DNA of 64,000 bases from Rhizopus sp. PT2906 (lineage: Eukaryota; Mucoromycota; Mucoromycetes; Mucorales; Rhizopodaceae): contig JAMYHX010000018.1 in assembly GCA_025529335.1 (NCBI GenBank), positions 154,322 to 218,321 of the forward strand. The letters run 5' to 3'. A model generated the notes under the pieces. It searched no databases, was not told the origin of the DNA, and saw only the letters and a program-made list of their open reading frames with translations. Below are positions 11,094-23,160 of the stretch, piece after piece; position 1 is the stretch's first letter; every line of letters begins with the position of its first letter. The position numbers and the translations under genes were made by a program.

Positions 11094-11132
11094 TCAAGCA
11101 GTTGCCGAATTGGAAGAAGAAGATGAGGTGGT
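11094..11132 (+). repeat. Inverted copy of second YR gene's 3' end
   Basis: About 39 nt that match, inverted and with a small length difference, the segment 11292-11328 spanning the stop codon of the second YR gene. The two arms are about 160 bp apart. Confidence 0.75.
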
Positions 11133-11291
11133 AAAGGCTCTTTCATGCCACGCTTTATTTTCAGATAACATATAAAAATTTTTTCCAGTTCCTATTTCTT
11201 TAGATCTTTGAGCGCTCCTAACGCATTTTTCTATCTATCTTGGGAAGGGAACAACAGCGAAGAAAACCAGTTGAAAGTTGAAGGGCGAGTG

Positions 11292-11328
11292 ACCACCTCA
11301 TCTTCTTCCCACTTCGGCAACTGTTTGA
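11292..11328 (-). repeat. 3' end of second YR gene, inverted-repeat arm
   Basis: Includes the YR stop codon (11298-11300) and the last codons (TVAEVGRR). Partner is 11094-11132 on the opposite strand. Confidence 0.75.
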
Positions 11329-12260
11329 TTGGAAGTCATACTTATCCCAATCATTATTGCCTCCGTTCCAGGTTCCGATGAGGTGGTAGCGTTTTCCGTA
11401 GTAGAAAAAATGGTGCTGCTAATTGCTTGGCTTTCTTGAAATTTGTTGAAAGGCTTATAATAGTATTTCTCAAAGGTGTCCGGGTTGCTTGACCAATTCG
11501 TATGTTTCTTTACTTGTTCAATCTTATGATCATACATTACTGCCCACATACTTGCTGCTGCTCTCAATGAATGTGCTTTGTATACCTTAGTGTCAATCCC
11601 AGCATCTTGCATTGTTTGTTGTATCCATGATGCGGCGGTTGCTGGTTTAATGGAGTATACTTGCTCACCTTTTTCAATCTCTTCCAGGAATAATGTATGA
11701 TCATCTGGCAAACCATGACGTAGACTTGCTGTACAATCCATAAATTCTGCTAAGGTTTTCACAGGACAACCATCTTCTTTTGCTTGCTCTGTTATTCCAA
11801 TCTTGATTGTCTTCCATTGGCTTTCTTTTGGTTCTCTTGATGTTAAGGATACCCCAAGTAGTTTTTCGTCTTCTGACTAGGACAAATCTATATCTCTGTA
11901 CTGTAGTCTGCCGAGATCTGAGCGAGGTCGCATCATAGACACGATACCGATCCAAATAATGTTTTTCTTTTGCAATCTCGCTAGGTCCAAACTTGCATTG
12001 GGACCCCATCCACGGACGTATGCAATTATTTGCTGTATATCCCAAAATTCTTGTTTTCCTATGGTTGGGATCTTTGTTTCTGATTTTTGTTTGGCTTGAA
12101 AAAATGAGACAATCAATGAGTCTTCTGCAATATAGCGCTTGTCTTCATGGATAATGTTGAAAATAGAGGCTATGGAGGATCGATAAACATTTAAGGTCGG
12201 TGCAGACAGGTGTGCATGTTCCGAATTTGTACGCCTGAGGCACGATCCATAGCTATCCAT
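11298..12260 (-). pseudogene. Second tyrosine recombinase relic, one in-frame TAG
   Basis: A single frame of 320 codons from 12260 to 11298 is interrupted only by TAG at 11879-11877. It is paralogous to the YR gene at 8.6-9.6 kb but clearly diverged. Order of motifs: MMRPRSDLGR (Arg about 111), AHSLRAA (His about 230), KKHTNW (about 253, intact here) and the Tyr cluster EKYYYKP (about 267). The catalytic set is complete, so loss of function may rest on the TAG alone, a change obtainable from CAG by C to T. The N-terminus is uncertain: coding-like text continues upstream in another frame with a stop, suggesting an older frameshift near 12250. The 3' end lies in an inverted repeat, as in the other copy. 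Confidence 0.78.
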
Positions 12261-12527
12261 TACAATGAAGCAGCCTTTTTATCAGATATATCCAAAGTAT
12301 CCATTATGTATTCTAAAAACTTTCGATATGAAAGACAGTTGTGCCCCCCTTTTTTTGGCTGGTTTTGAGTTGGACCTCTTCGCATGCTTTTCTTTCCTTA
12401 GCTTAGGCTCTTGATGTGCTGTAGTCTGAAATTGAAGTTTGTATACATAAATGTTTAATCTTTTGCAGTCTCCGAAATCTTTTCATAGTCTTCCATTGTT
12501 CACTTTCTTTTTTCTTACTATTTCAAC

Positions 12528-14106
12528 ATGAGAATATTGACATGGAATGTCAATGGACTAGCAACAACATTACAATACCACCCATGGCATGAAAAGAAGT
12601 CGTATAAAGTAATAATAATAAATCTCGATTATGCACATGATCTGATTCAGTTTTTATCATTTAGTTCTTACTCGATACTCTTGGTGCTGATATAATATGG
12701 TGTTGTAGTAGCTGATTATATCTTCATTTTGCACACATAAAGCCTAATACTCCCTTTGAATTAGTCTACAGGAAGTGAAATGTCAAAGATCTAAATTGAC
12801 AAGAGACATGGCAATCGTATCTGGCTATAACGCTTATCATTCTTTTTCAAAGGCCAAATTAGGCTACTCAGGCACCGCAGTCTATGTGAAGGATCATTTA
12901 CCGCTGCCAGTAAAAGTCTCGGAAGGGATCACAGGAGTACTAGATAAAACAGCAAATGAGGAAATGACCCAGTTTGTAAACACGCTTGCCACACCTGCCG
13001 AGACACTAGACGCTGAAGGAAGATGTATCATTTTAGACTTTGACGTCTTTATCTTGTTCAACATTTACTTCCCCAACTATGCCAGTGAAGCTAGAGGAGT
13101 CTTTATAATGGATTATTACGCCTGTGTCAGAAAGCGCATCGATATGTATTTGGAAAAAGGTAAACAGGTCATCCTTGTAGGTGATGTGAATGCGGTTCAT
13201 GAAGAACTGGATCATTGTGACCCAAAGGAGAGTATGAGAGTCAACAATCTTGAAGACTTTAAGGATCTCCCTCACAGAAGATGGGTTGATGAATTGATTG
13301 ATCCAAAGGGGCCACTCATTGATATGGCCCGTCATTTTCATCCAAATCGAAAGGGTATGTTCACTTGTTGGAATACAAGAATAAATGCACGGCCTGCAAA
13401 CTATGGCACAAGAATTGACTACATTTTGGCATCCAAGGGTCTAAAAGACCGATTTATTTATGCAGATATACAGCCAGATGTTATGGGTTCTGATCATTGT
13501 CCGGTGTATGCTGACTTTGACATAGCACCGGATACACTACCCCAAGGAAATGAATCTTCGGCTCTATTGACGACAAACTTTTCAGAGTTTTCAAACAAGC
13601 AAAAGAAGTTGCATAGCTATTTTACAGCCAAATCAAACACAACATCCTCATCCTCTTCATCTTTATCATCAAATGTTGCTACAACAACAACAGCAACTAC
13701 TACTACTACTACTACGACATCATCATCATTATCAAGTGCATCCGGAGAGCAATCAAAACGAAGAAATAATTCCAATACAGAGACTAGAACAACAACAAAA
13801 AAGCAAAAGGGCCTAGATTCCTTTTTTATAAAAGAGAACAAGGATCAAGATTATTGTTACATAGATAAACAAGACTTTAATAATAATGACAAGGCCGCAT
13901 GGTCCACCCTTTTTCGGCCACCGCAAATACCCAAATGTAGAGGACATAATGAAACATGCGTAGAACGCACTGTCACCAAAAAGGGACCTAATCTAGGTAG
14001 AGTATTCTATCTTTGTCCTAAGCCAGTCGGACCTCAGGATGGACCCAAGGAGCTCTACAGTTGCAACTTCTTTGCTTGGAAACAACAATCATCAAAAGAA
14101 AAATAA
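12528..14106 (+). CDS. APN2: AP endonuclease 2 (class II, Apn2)
   Basis: Three exons: 12528-12608, 12665-12699, 12765-14106, giving 485 residues. It is an exonuclease III-family nuclease that cuts at abasic sites and trims blocked 3' ends in base-excision repair. Visible catalytic text: MRILTWNVNGL, DIICLQEVK (Glu about 42, made by the exon 2/3 junction), GDVNAVH and GSDHCPVYADF. The tail has two PCNA-interaction (PIP) boxes, QKKLHSYF (about 318) and QKGLDSFF (about 386), separated by a Thr/Ser-rich microsatellite-coded linker. It ends with a GRF zinc finger (about 429-480; PKCRGHNETC...YSCNFFAW), typical of Apn2. The duplicated PIP box is unusual. Nuclear location expected. Confidence 0.92.
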
Positions 14107-14383
14107 ATGTTACACGAGCAACGTGGATCGCCCTTTTGTATACACAGATTTTTTTTTATTATTTAGGGAGGAAAAAAAAAGAAAAAGGGTATGATTTACA
14201 CATAAAAATGTAATTGTATATAAATATATATATATATAAATGACAAGATTGTGAATACGCGGTATACTTTAACAACATTCTTTTGCCCCAAAGCAAAGAC
14301 ATAAAGCTGCTAGACTATATATATATATTAAATAATTAACAATTAATTAAAAAAGAAAGAAAAACGCCATTTATAAATAAAAA

Positions 14384-14663
14384 TTACCAGCCCCAACAAC
14401 AAGAATCCTTTGACTTTGTTGGTTGTCTATGAATGATGACAGTTTGTGGTGGAGGAGTAGGATGATAAAAGTGGTTACTATGTTCATAAACTATAAAAAA
14501 TTAACAACATATCAATTCTATATTGTATATATTTACCTTGAGGAGGCTGATAGGCAGGTGGTGGATAATCTTCATATAGTGAATCTAACGGTTTATTATT
14601 AGCAATGCCTAATGGTGAAATAGGTGCTGATATATGATGCACTCGCTTTTTATCTAAACTCAT
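14384..14663 (-). CDS. Pro-rich mini-protein with CCWGW tail
   Basis: Two exons, 14663-14537 and 14490-14384, joined over a 46-nt intron in phase 1, encode 77 residues. The middle is Pro/Tyr-rich (DYPPPAYQPPQ, PTPPPQTV) and the protein ends in SKDSCCWGW. A Pro-rich body with a terminal Cys-Cys-Trp patch resembles the CYSTM class of short tail-anchored or palmitoylated stress proteins, but the tail is shorter than that family's and I call it only a look-alike. The clean splice phase, start and stop make a real gene likely. It lies between APN2 and a divergent secreted-protein gene. Confidence 0.6.
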
Positions 14664-14929
14664 TTATATATCAAGGCAATGTAAAAATATAAAAAGAGAG
14701 GGAAAAAGAAACAAATAAAAAATAGAGGCGGTCTTTGTTTTTCTACCCCCCCCCTTCCCTTCTTTATTTCGGCTTTAATAAAAAAAAAAGTAGTAACAAA
14801 GCCCTTACCCTTTGCAAGAAACCAAGAAAAAAAAAAAGAGAGATGCTCGTTTAAATTTAAATACATGGATGAAAATATGCTTACAAGCAAATAGTTCATC
14901 TTTCTCCCTTTTTCTTTTAATTGGTTTTT

Positions 14930-15280
14930 ATGCGCTTGTCTAGTCTTTTTATCCTCGCACATATCATTACACTCGCACTCGCACTTGGTGAAGATCTTGA
15001 GGATGATTTAACCGATGATGTTTTTGAGCCCACCTTTCCAGCACAAGAGTTCGGACCGATTGCCTATGATTTTTCAGGTGTTGAATTTGAAGATACCGAA
15101 CCATTGGCTGACGGTATAGAGTACATGAAGAACCAGAATGAAGAGGCAATGATGGACCTTATGAAGGAACGTATGATGGCTATTAGAAAGGCAAGAGAAG
15201 CTGAAGAAAGGAGAAGAGAGGCAATGAGAAGAAAATATGCTGCAAGAAGAAAGGAACGTCTGCCAGTCTACCACAATTAA
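14930..15280 (+). CDS. Small secreted protein with charged helical tail
   Basis: A 116-residue single-exon protein. Residues 1-22 form a signal peptide (MRLSSLFILAHIITLALALG), followed by a highly acidic mature N-terminus (EDLEDDLTDD). The last 50 residues form a Met-, Arg- and Glu-rich helix (KAREAEERRREAMRRKYAAR) predicted as an amphipathic or coiled coil. There are no cysteines in the mature part, unlike most fungal effectors. Secretion is inferred from the leader; function unknown. The gene ends 47 bp before the end of the convergent kinesin gene. Confidence 0.65.
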   Translation: MRLSSLFILAHIITLALALGEDLEDDLTDDVFEPTFPAQEFGPIAYDFSGVEFEDTEPLADGIEYMKNQNEEAMMDLMKERMMAIRKAREAEERRREAMRRKYAARRKERLPVYHN

Positions 15281-15327
15281 CAACTCTTTTAAATAAACAA
15301 GCATTACTCACATTTTATTATTTCTTT

Positions 15328-18300
15328 TTAAAATTCAATTTGTCCTACGGTATCACTTATACGGTCCCTTAATGCTTCAATTGCTGCTAATTTATGTTCC
15401 AATATTTCATCCAAATCCTGCAAGTATTTAAGGAACTCGGATGTATTCTTTGTATGGTTGCTGTGGCTGCTGCTGCTGGAATTATTATCATCGTCCTGAT
15501 GAGAGGATAGATGAAGGGACATGTGAGCGACCAGCTTGGTCTCTCGTTTCGTACAGTCCGTTATTTCTCTAATTTCTCCTCGGTGGAATTTAATAAATTC
15601 TTCAATGCGGTCATTGCTAAAAGAAGGTACTCCGTCACCAACAGGTGTGGCTGTCATTGTTGCTGCTGCTGCTGCTGTTGTTGTTGTTGTTGTTGTTGTT
15701 GTCATCGTCGTGGTGGTGGCTGTCATATTATTACTGTTGCTCGAGAGCAGTGATCGTTGAGGTGAGGAATAGGTTGAGGATGTATCTGAGGCCGTATCTG
15801 TTGAGTTTCGAGAGTACATTGAGTATGACCTAGGCAAATTCAAGGATTGATGTTTGGCCTGCAAAGATAATGGTCGCTGTTGTGAGGGGTTGTCATACTG
15901 CGTATTGGACCGATAGATCATCGAATGAGGTTTACTTTGACTCGAACTTTTAATATATGCGTCCGAACTATCAGAGCGTGTCTGTGATTGTTGTGATAAG
16001 GATAGACTTGTGTATGAATCCGTAAGTGATCTTGGTGTGAACGTGTTGGCTGCACTCGACTGAAGAAGTGAATCCTGTTCGTGTGGGAAGTCAACATCAA
16101 ACAGACTTTCTTCATTAAAAGTATCATCATCCAAGATATCGGATTCGTTGCTAAAGTATTCATCATCATTCAAGTCATCTTCAATATATTCTTCATCATC
16201 ATCTTCATATACTTCTTCTTCTTGCACGCTGTTGTAATTTCTTTCTGCAGAGGTTCTCTTTTCTCTCTCTCCTTTTAATTCTTTCACTCTATATTATTGA
16301 ATCGGGAAGGTGAGCAAAAAAAAAAAAGTTATAGATATATAAATAATATTTACCTGTCAGCGTATCTCAGAGTGTTTAATGTGTGTTCACTATTGGATCC
16401 TCCTGGAGATATGGTGGCGACCATACAAGTACGAGAATGTCCAACGAACGAGTCTTTCAACACTTGAGTGAGCTTACTCTGTCTAAAGGGTGTATGTCGT
16501 TTATCTTTATCCAAGGCACGAATACATTCTTTTAATGCTAATAAACTCTTGTTGATTTCTGCTCCCTCCATTCTGTAATGAGTTAATAACGACAATAGTC
16601 ATACTTTATCAATTATATATACCTTGTCTTTGTATCTGCTTCACCTCGATCAGCTCCTCTTTCGGAACCAGCTAGATCAATAAAACTCAATTTTCCATGA
16701 ATCTTTTTTCTATTTTCTTTGTGCTTTAACAAGATTTGAAGAACAGCGTGTGATCGTGAAGAGGTATCATTAGCGCCAGTGGTTCCTGCATATAGACAAT
16801 GAATAAAAGCAACATAATCAAAGTATATAATATATTACCTGTGGTACGGACACTGTTGCCATAATCAAATACTTGAATCAATTTATCTACATTGTCAATG
16901 GGGTATTCTTTTAGACCAGAAATGATCACATTGTTCTTTCCATCCTCTCTGGCAAACAGCTTTTTGCGGTTATTGAGCAAATCGTAAAGTTGACCTTGGT
17001 ATATTTCATATAATCCAATCCAAGCAGTAAGGTGTTGATTTTCTGGTCTGTTGAGCATCGAAAAGATATCACGTGCAGCCAAGATATATAGACCCCTTCG
17101 TGGATCCAACATGGTGTAAGTTTTACCAGATCCTGTTTGACCACTTTTATATAAAATTAGTAAATGCGTGTATAAACAATAGGAATAATAAACTTACTAA
17201 GCAAAACAAGTGGCCTTTCCACCTTTAAAGATGTAATTCACCAAGGGAAGTGCTGTACGTTCATAGACGACTGCGTTGGATACATTAGAATCAAAGACAT
17301 CGTCAAATGTAAAGGTATGTTGTTCGGTATATTTGGTTAAATCGAGCCGTAGTCTATTTATAATATAATGTTTACTTTTTTTTTCTCTCTTTTTTTTTTT
17401 TTCTTACTTGGGTTCATTAATCTGCAGGCTTCTTGTGCCAAGCGTAGGCGCAACGTCCTTATCACCTTTTTCCAGTTCCTTTCTGTTGAGTGGTCTCTTT
17501 CGGACACAAACTCTGATCTTTTGATTCAAATCACTTTGTGGTAAATTAAAAGCCGTATTCTGCTGTTGTGCTGTAGAGGATCGAAGGGATGCGGCTGCTT
17601 TAGCTGGTGAGAGAGGTACACCGTATGCGTCCAGTAATGGTGCGGATGACCTGTATTTTCTATTCTTTGTTTCCAACTCCTCCTCCGAATCCTGATCATC
17701 TGGCTGATCAAGTAATAGTGACTTGCGTAAATCCAATCGTCTATCCTTGAGTGGTGAACGAAGTTGTTGAAGATCAGGTCGAGGAGCATCTGACATGGTA
17801 CGACTTCGAATGTGCCTTTCACCCACGTTGGCAGTCATAATAGATGGTGGAGGTGTTGGTTTATCAATAATACTCTGTCTTCTCGTACGACTGATACTAT
17901 CTGGTTGTGGTAATCTGCTATTGCTGCTATTAGAATAAGTCTGCGGTTGTCGGAGTCCGCTAGTCATAGTAGAGGTAGAGGTTGTCATCATATTGTTGGT
18001 TTTATTTTCGTTATCTTTACGTATCGATTGAACTAGGCCAAATATTTTTCTTCTGTCGGCTGTATTTGTTATTCCAAGTCGTGAATAATCTTGTAAGGAA
18101 AGCTGGAGAAAATAAAAAGAAAGAAAGAAAGAAAGAAAAAAAAAATGAATATTTTCAGACTAAAAAATAACATTTTTTTTTTTCACATTAGTCTGTACCT
18201 GAGCTAAACTTTGAAGATGAGTTATTCCGTGTGTAGAAAAGCTATTTTTTTTTATTTTATGTGTAAACAAAGAAAAAGAGAATAAAAGAAAAAAGAAAAG

Positions 18301-18481
18301 AGGTGAGTAACTTGTGACCCTTTTTAAATAATAAGACTCACGTTGAATAAAACTATTTATTATGTTTGATTTTGATTGTGTACATATGCGTCAATGATGA
18401 GTTCGATAACTATACTTTTCTATTCTTTACCTGATCAAGGTCATGTTTACGTAAAGTATCAAGAAATACAGAAACACTCAT
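15328..18481 (-). CDS. Kinesin-13 (KIF2/KIF24-like) with N-terminal SAM domain
   Basis: Eight exons: 18481-18431, 18241-18199, 18102-17408, 17353-17198, 17143-16839, 16785-16623, 16572-16354, 16288-15328; about 864 residues. The first three exons give a SAM-like domain (MSVSVFLDTLRKHDLDQ, then HGITHLQSLAQ and LQDYSRLGIT), an arrangement known from KIF24. The motor follows: RVCVRKRPLNRKE, FAYGQTGSGKTYTM (P-loop), NDTSSRSHA (switch I), DLAGSERG (switch II) and TLNTLRYADRVKEL. Kinesin-13s depolymerise microtubule ends. The class-typical KVD loop-2 tripeptide reads RLD here. The tail is acidic with codon-repeat Thr/Ala tracts. The exon 1/2 junction is out of phase by one base and unresolved; the remaining seven exons join in phase. 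Confidence 0.85.
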
Positions 18482-20222
18482 CAAGTAAATATAAAAAAAA
18501 AGATGTAAACAGTGCTCACGGCGTCAAACCTTGAATTAAAAAACTTTGTTGCGCAATTATAAATTTCAAACTGCGCGCGATTATTATTCCCTGAGTGAAT
18601 CATCAAGTTGATCTAAAACGACTCAAAGTCTATTCACTATTGTCTTTTAAACAAAAGATTGTGTTTAAACAAGAATGAATCTCAGTGGATGAACATCAAT
18701 ACTTAAGATTCAACAGCAAGATGTTGAGTAGATTTTTCAATAAAGGTGTTTACAACCAATCGATGAACACTAGATCTCTCTTGTCAGACAATACTCTCAG
18801 TTCATATTCTTTCTACTCCTTAATGTTGTTCTTTTAATTTAGTTACCTGAGTTAAAACAGTCGTTGCAGAATTTTAATTTTATTTTGAGCAGAGATGACG
18901 ACAACAGCAAGGTTGCTGAACATTTATAATATTGATACAAGAAAGAGAGTCATGGTAGCTTTTAATGATCACGAAATACAAGGATAACAGTCAAGAAAAT
19001 GTACATCTTATCAACAATGGTTTGTGCTTGATGATTTCCAAGTGTTGGACTTTACTCAATTTAATGACTCGCTGTTTAACCTCTCTTTTAAGATGATATA
19101 ATTAATGTTATCGCTGGGTGCTATTCCCAAATTATCAAAAAAAAAACATATAAAAAACTTGGAGAATCAGGAAGGACTACCAATAGTTGGCTATGAGTGG
19201 GTAAGTATTAGCAATGAAGCAGAGACGAAAATCAAGATTACAAATCAAAAAGCAATTATAGGTCAAAAGAATCCTAATATAACAATTTATTGACAACAAG
19301 AAAAGGAAATGCTGTTAGGAAAGGATCTCCAGTTAACAAGGCTGGATATCTCTTGTAGACTGATTTTTCATCCAAGATCATAGACATTTTGCCCAAAACT
19401 GGCTGTTTAGGGTCATTTGACCAACAGACATCAGCTCCGCCATGTTTGCTAATATCTCAATTCTCTTTAAAAACTTTTTCATAGTTTTCATCCGTGCATT
19501 CTTGTAAGAAGAATATACAAACAGCTTGTTTATGAGAGATGATTATTTGCTGTTGCATGAAAGAAAAATGCATAAAAGCCTCGCTGGTTCAACTAATACA
19601 TATTCAACTACAGTGTAACATCAGTTCCTGACCATAAATCACTCCTTTTTTTTTTTTAATAAAGATGAGATGGTTTGAGCTAAGATTTATAAAGTTAAGG
19701 ATATGATTTTTATTTAAACTTGTATTCTTATTGAAGTAAGGTTCAGATTGTCTGATCCAGCCTAGACAGTTCTCAATTGTTATGGTTTGACATGTCTCTT
19801 GTCAAATGAACTTGTTTTCAATTGTGTTTGAGAAAGAAAAGCCTGATGACATGAAAGCGAATAGTTAAAGATAAAAGTTAAGCGCGCAATTAAACCAAAA
19901 ACAGATATTCGTACTTGTTCGTCTTTTGAGAGATCAAAATCGTTCAGCAGAGCACTTTTGACGTCGATACAAAATAATATAAATAAATTACTAGTGTTCG
20001 TTCTTTTCATCCCTCTAAAACAGTATTTAAGCCAAAGAATGATACAAGTACTGATACATATTTTATTAAGTAGCTAGCAGTGTCTTGGACAGTCAGGCTG
20101 ATGTTACGATGGCTCAAATAGTAAAATGCAAAAAAGCAGTCTGTATTATTCTTTGGTACACTTCAAGAAAGAGAAGTATATATATATATACATAGAAGTC
20201 GTGAACTGAATAGTATACTCTA
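18482..20222. other. Intergenic spacer
   Basis: No supported gene in 1.7 kb. Short frames (19105-19293 plus, 19780-20010 minus) lack motifs and splice partners. The stretch around 19290-19480 looks like decayed coding sequence broken by stops in every frame. AT dinucleotide run near 20172-20192. Confidence 0.45.
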
Positions 20223-20802
20223 TCATCCATCTATCAATTCAATTCCACAATAAATACATCGATCAAGATCCTTTCGAGCGTAGGCACCACAATTTGAGCA
20301 CCACATTTTCTCCAGTTGCTCTGGCCTAGGCGTCCATCCTGTTCTGAATATCCAATGCTGTTGTTGGTTACTATCGTTGTTCGATTCTGCTAAATTATCC
20401 AAACATGGAGCTTCAATATTCCATCCTTTTCTCACCTCTCTCTCTTTTTTTTTCCCTTACCTTCATGCTGCATCCATGGCAAGGGAACGAATTCCATTTG
20501 AATAGGCTGTTTGCTTTTAGGTGTTAATTGCTCATTTTTACAAGGCACACAGGGACTGGTACGCTGTATATCTGTTTTCTGTTTATTAAAGCAGCAAGAA
20601 AAGGGCAGGAGGCACAGTTGAACTAGAGTATAAAGAATCGATGTATTGCTATTACTGCAGTCTAGTTTGAGTCCTTCTGCTGTTCCTGTCTCTGTCTGAT
20701 GGTTGCAGTGACTGCATCTTGAGGAGTGTCTATCAAGTGTATCTACAAGAGTAATTAGTGTTTTTATAATAAAGAAAGCATATATTACCAAGTACCTCCC
20801 AT
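20223..20802 (-). CDS. Cys-rich zinc-ribbon hypothetical protein
   Basis: Three-exon model: 20802-20796, 20742-20461, 20425-20223, giving 163 residues. It contains CxxC pairs at RCSHC and CVPC and a C-terminal zinc ribbon MWCSNCGAYARKDLDRCIYC with exact C-x2-C...C-x2-C spacing. A hydrophobic Cys-rich patch (QLCLLPFSCCF) lies in the middle. I do not recognise a family; ribbons of this kind bind metal for nucleic-acid or protein contact. The model includes a 7-nt first exon (only ATG GGA G) and a 35-nt second intron, both extreme, so the exact 5' end is uncertain. The phase is consistent through all three exons. Confidence 0.6.
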
Positions 20803-21625
20803 AATAATGATCTACAGGTTGTTAACCCAAAATACGAGACAAGTTGAAGATAAAAAAATTAGACAGTTAAAAGGCATTAACAAGGTGGTTGACGTCTCGT
20901 TTTAGGTTAAATAGCTGTATCATCATTATCTCATATCAGAACAATGTCCGCCTTCTTATTGATCATAAAGAACACAATTAATAATGAACCATACTTACAC
21001 AAACTAGTGTATGTCTTTCATATATATATATATATATATTTATACAAGCTCAGAAGTCAATGTCTTTTGTTACTGTATGGCTCTCTTTAAGGTAATTATT
21101 CACTAAGCTTAGGTCACGACTATCTATGAGTGTGTTAAAAGAGAACCGAGACGTAAACCTTTATCTTTTCCGTAATATGACTTTTAGTAGCATCTTAAAC
21201 GTTGTCATGTGGGTTGAAAAAAGATTAATTACGGTCAACACGAATTCCCACCTCCAAGGCTCTGCTGGGACAATGGATGTGTGGCTTTTTGGGTCAAGAG
21301 GTACCGCTTAATGTCTTTCAATTCCAATAAGAATTGACCTTTTGGTTTATCCAAACACTCAAACCAAGATTTTGAATCATTTATAAATCAAAATAAACGT
21401 GTTATTGTTGCCTTAGACAGCAGCATGACCTCAAGATGGCTGGCTTGATGATGTGAGATGCTATTGAAGAAAAGACAATGAGTCGATATGATTGGCTAAT
21501 ATTAGTGTAACATGAACAGGAGAGGAAAGAGGTTTGACGTTTTTTTTTGAAAAAAAAAGTTTTAGAAAAAAAAATATTCTTTCAGCTATTTCTTCTCTTC
21601 TCCGTCCTTTTTTGTGTTGTAGCCC
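20803..21625. other. Intergenic, NOP56 upstream region
   Basis: No supported gene. It holds an AT dinucleotide run at about 21020-21039 and a T/A homopolymer stretch at 21541-21575. A TTGTAG just before the NOP56 ATG could be the acceptor of a leader intron. A plus-strand frame at 21126-21311 shows no motif. Confidence 0.45.
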
Positions 21626-23160
21626 ATGGTCAATTACGTTTTATTTGAAACAGCCTCAGGTTACGCTTTATTTGAACGTCTTCAATCAGAAGAAATTGGT
21701 TCCAAGTTGGAATCAGTTCAAAAGTCCATTTTAGATCTTCCCAAGTTTAGTAAAATGGTCAAGCTCAAGTCTTTTGCTCCTTTCAAGAACGCTGCTGATG
21801 CTTTGGAAAATGCCAACGATGTTTCTGAAGGTAAATGAAAACAAAAGACTGTTCATGTAGACTAAACATATTCTGTGTAGGTATCGTCAACCCTTCCTTG
21901 AAAGCTTTCTTGGAAATCAACCTCCCCAAGGCCGGCAAGAAGAACAAGGTTGTTTTAGGTGTTGCTGAAAAGAACTTGGCTGGTGCCATTAAGGCCGAAG
22001 TTAACGTTGAATGTGCCTCTGATGAGCTTGTTCAAGAACTGGTTCGTGGTATCCGTTTCTGGTCAGAAAAGTTATTGAGTCAGTTAAAGACTGGTGATCT
22101 GGAAAAGGCTCAACTCGGTCTTGGTCACAGTTATTCTCGTGCCAAGGTCAAGTTCAATGTAAATCGTGCTGATAACATGATTATTCAAGCCATTGCTTTA
22201 TTGGATCAATTGGACAAAGATATCAACACATTCGCTATGCGTGTCAAGGAATGGTATTCATGGCATTTTCCTGAAATGATCAAGATTGTCAATGACAATT
22301 ATAAATATGCCAAGCTTGTCAAGCTTGTCAAGAACAAAGGTGAACTTACTGAAGAAAAATTGGAATCTATTGCCGAACTTCTCGAAGGAGATGAATCCAC
22401 CGCCAAGCAAATCTTCGACGCTGCTCGTTCATCCATGGGTACAGACATTTCACCCGTTGACATGATCAACATTCAAAACTTTGCCGACCGTGTTGTCAGT
22501 CTTGCTGAATACCGTAAGAACCTTCACAACTACTTGATTACCAAGATGAATTATGTTGCTCCCAATCTTGCTGCTTTGATTGGTGAAATGGTCGGTGCTC
22601 GATTAATCTCTCAAGCTGGTTCTTTGACCAATTTGTCTAAATATCCTGCCTCTACTCTTCAAATTTTGGGTGCTGAAAAGGCTCTCTTTAGAGCATTAAA
22701 GACAAAGGGTAACACCCCCAAGTATGGTTTGATCTATCACTCTTCCTTCATTGGTCGTGCTGGTCAAAAGAACAAGGGTCGTATCTCTCGTTACCTTGCC
22801 AACAAATGTACCATTGCTGCTCGTATCGATTGCTTTACTGAAACACCCACTGATAAGTTTGGTAAGGCCTTGAAGAAGCAAGTAGAAGATCGTCTTGCAT
22901 TCTATGATAGCGGTGCTCTTCCCGAGAAGAATGTCTCTGTCATGAAAAAGGTTATGTCTGAATTAGACATGGATGAAGAAATTGAAGAAACTGAAAAGCC
23001 TGCTGGTGTCAAGAGAACTCGTTCAGAAATTGAAGATGAAGATCAACCTGCCAAAAAGTCCAAGAAGGAGAAGAAGGAAAAGAAGGACAAGAAGGACAAG
23101 AAGGATAAGAAAGAAAAGAAGGAGAAAAAGGAAAAGAAAGAAAAGAAGAGCACGATTTAA
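21626..23160 (+). CDS. NOP56: Box C/D snoRNP core protein NOP56
   Basis: Two exons, 21626-21830 and 21881-23160, with a 50-nt intron, encode 494 residues. The start MVNYVLFETASGYALFE, the NOSIC/coiled-coil text LLDQLDKDINTFAMRVKEWY and the Nop domain (NYVAPNLAALIGEMVGARLI, GNTPKYGLIYHSSFIGRAG) identify NOP56 rather than its paralogue NOP58. It scaffolds fibrillarin and 15.5K on box C/D snoRNAs and works in pre-rRNA 2'-O-methylation in the nucleolus. The C-terminus is a KKE/KKD-repeat tail typical of the family. Codon use is clearly biased to preferred codons (AAG, GTC, GCT), as expected for a highly expressed gene, unlike its neighbours. Confidence 0.97.

Noticed and set aside
15511..15833. 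Cys- and Val-rich plus-strand frames.
   Set aside because: They are the antisense of Thr/Ala codon repeats in the kinesin tail.
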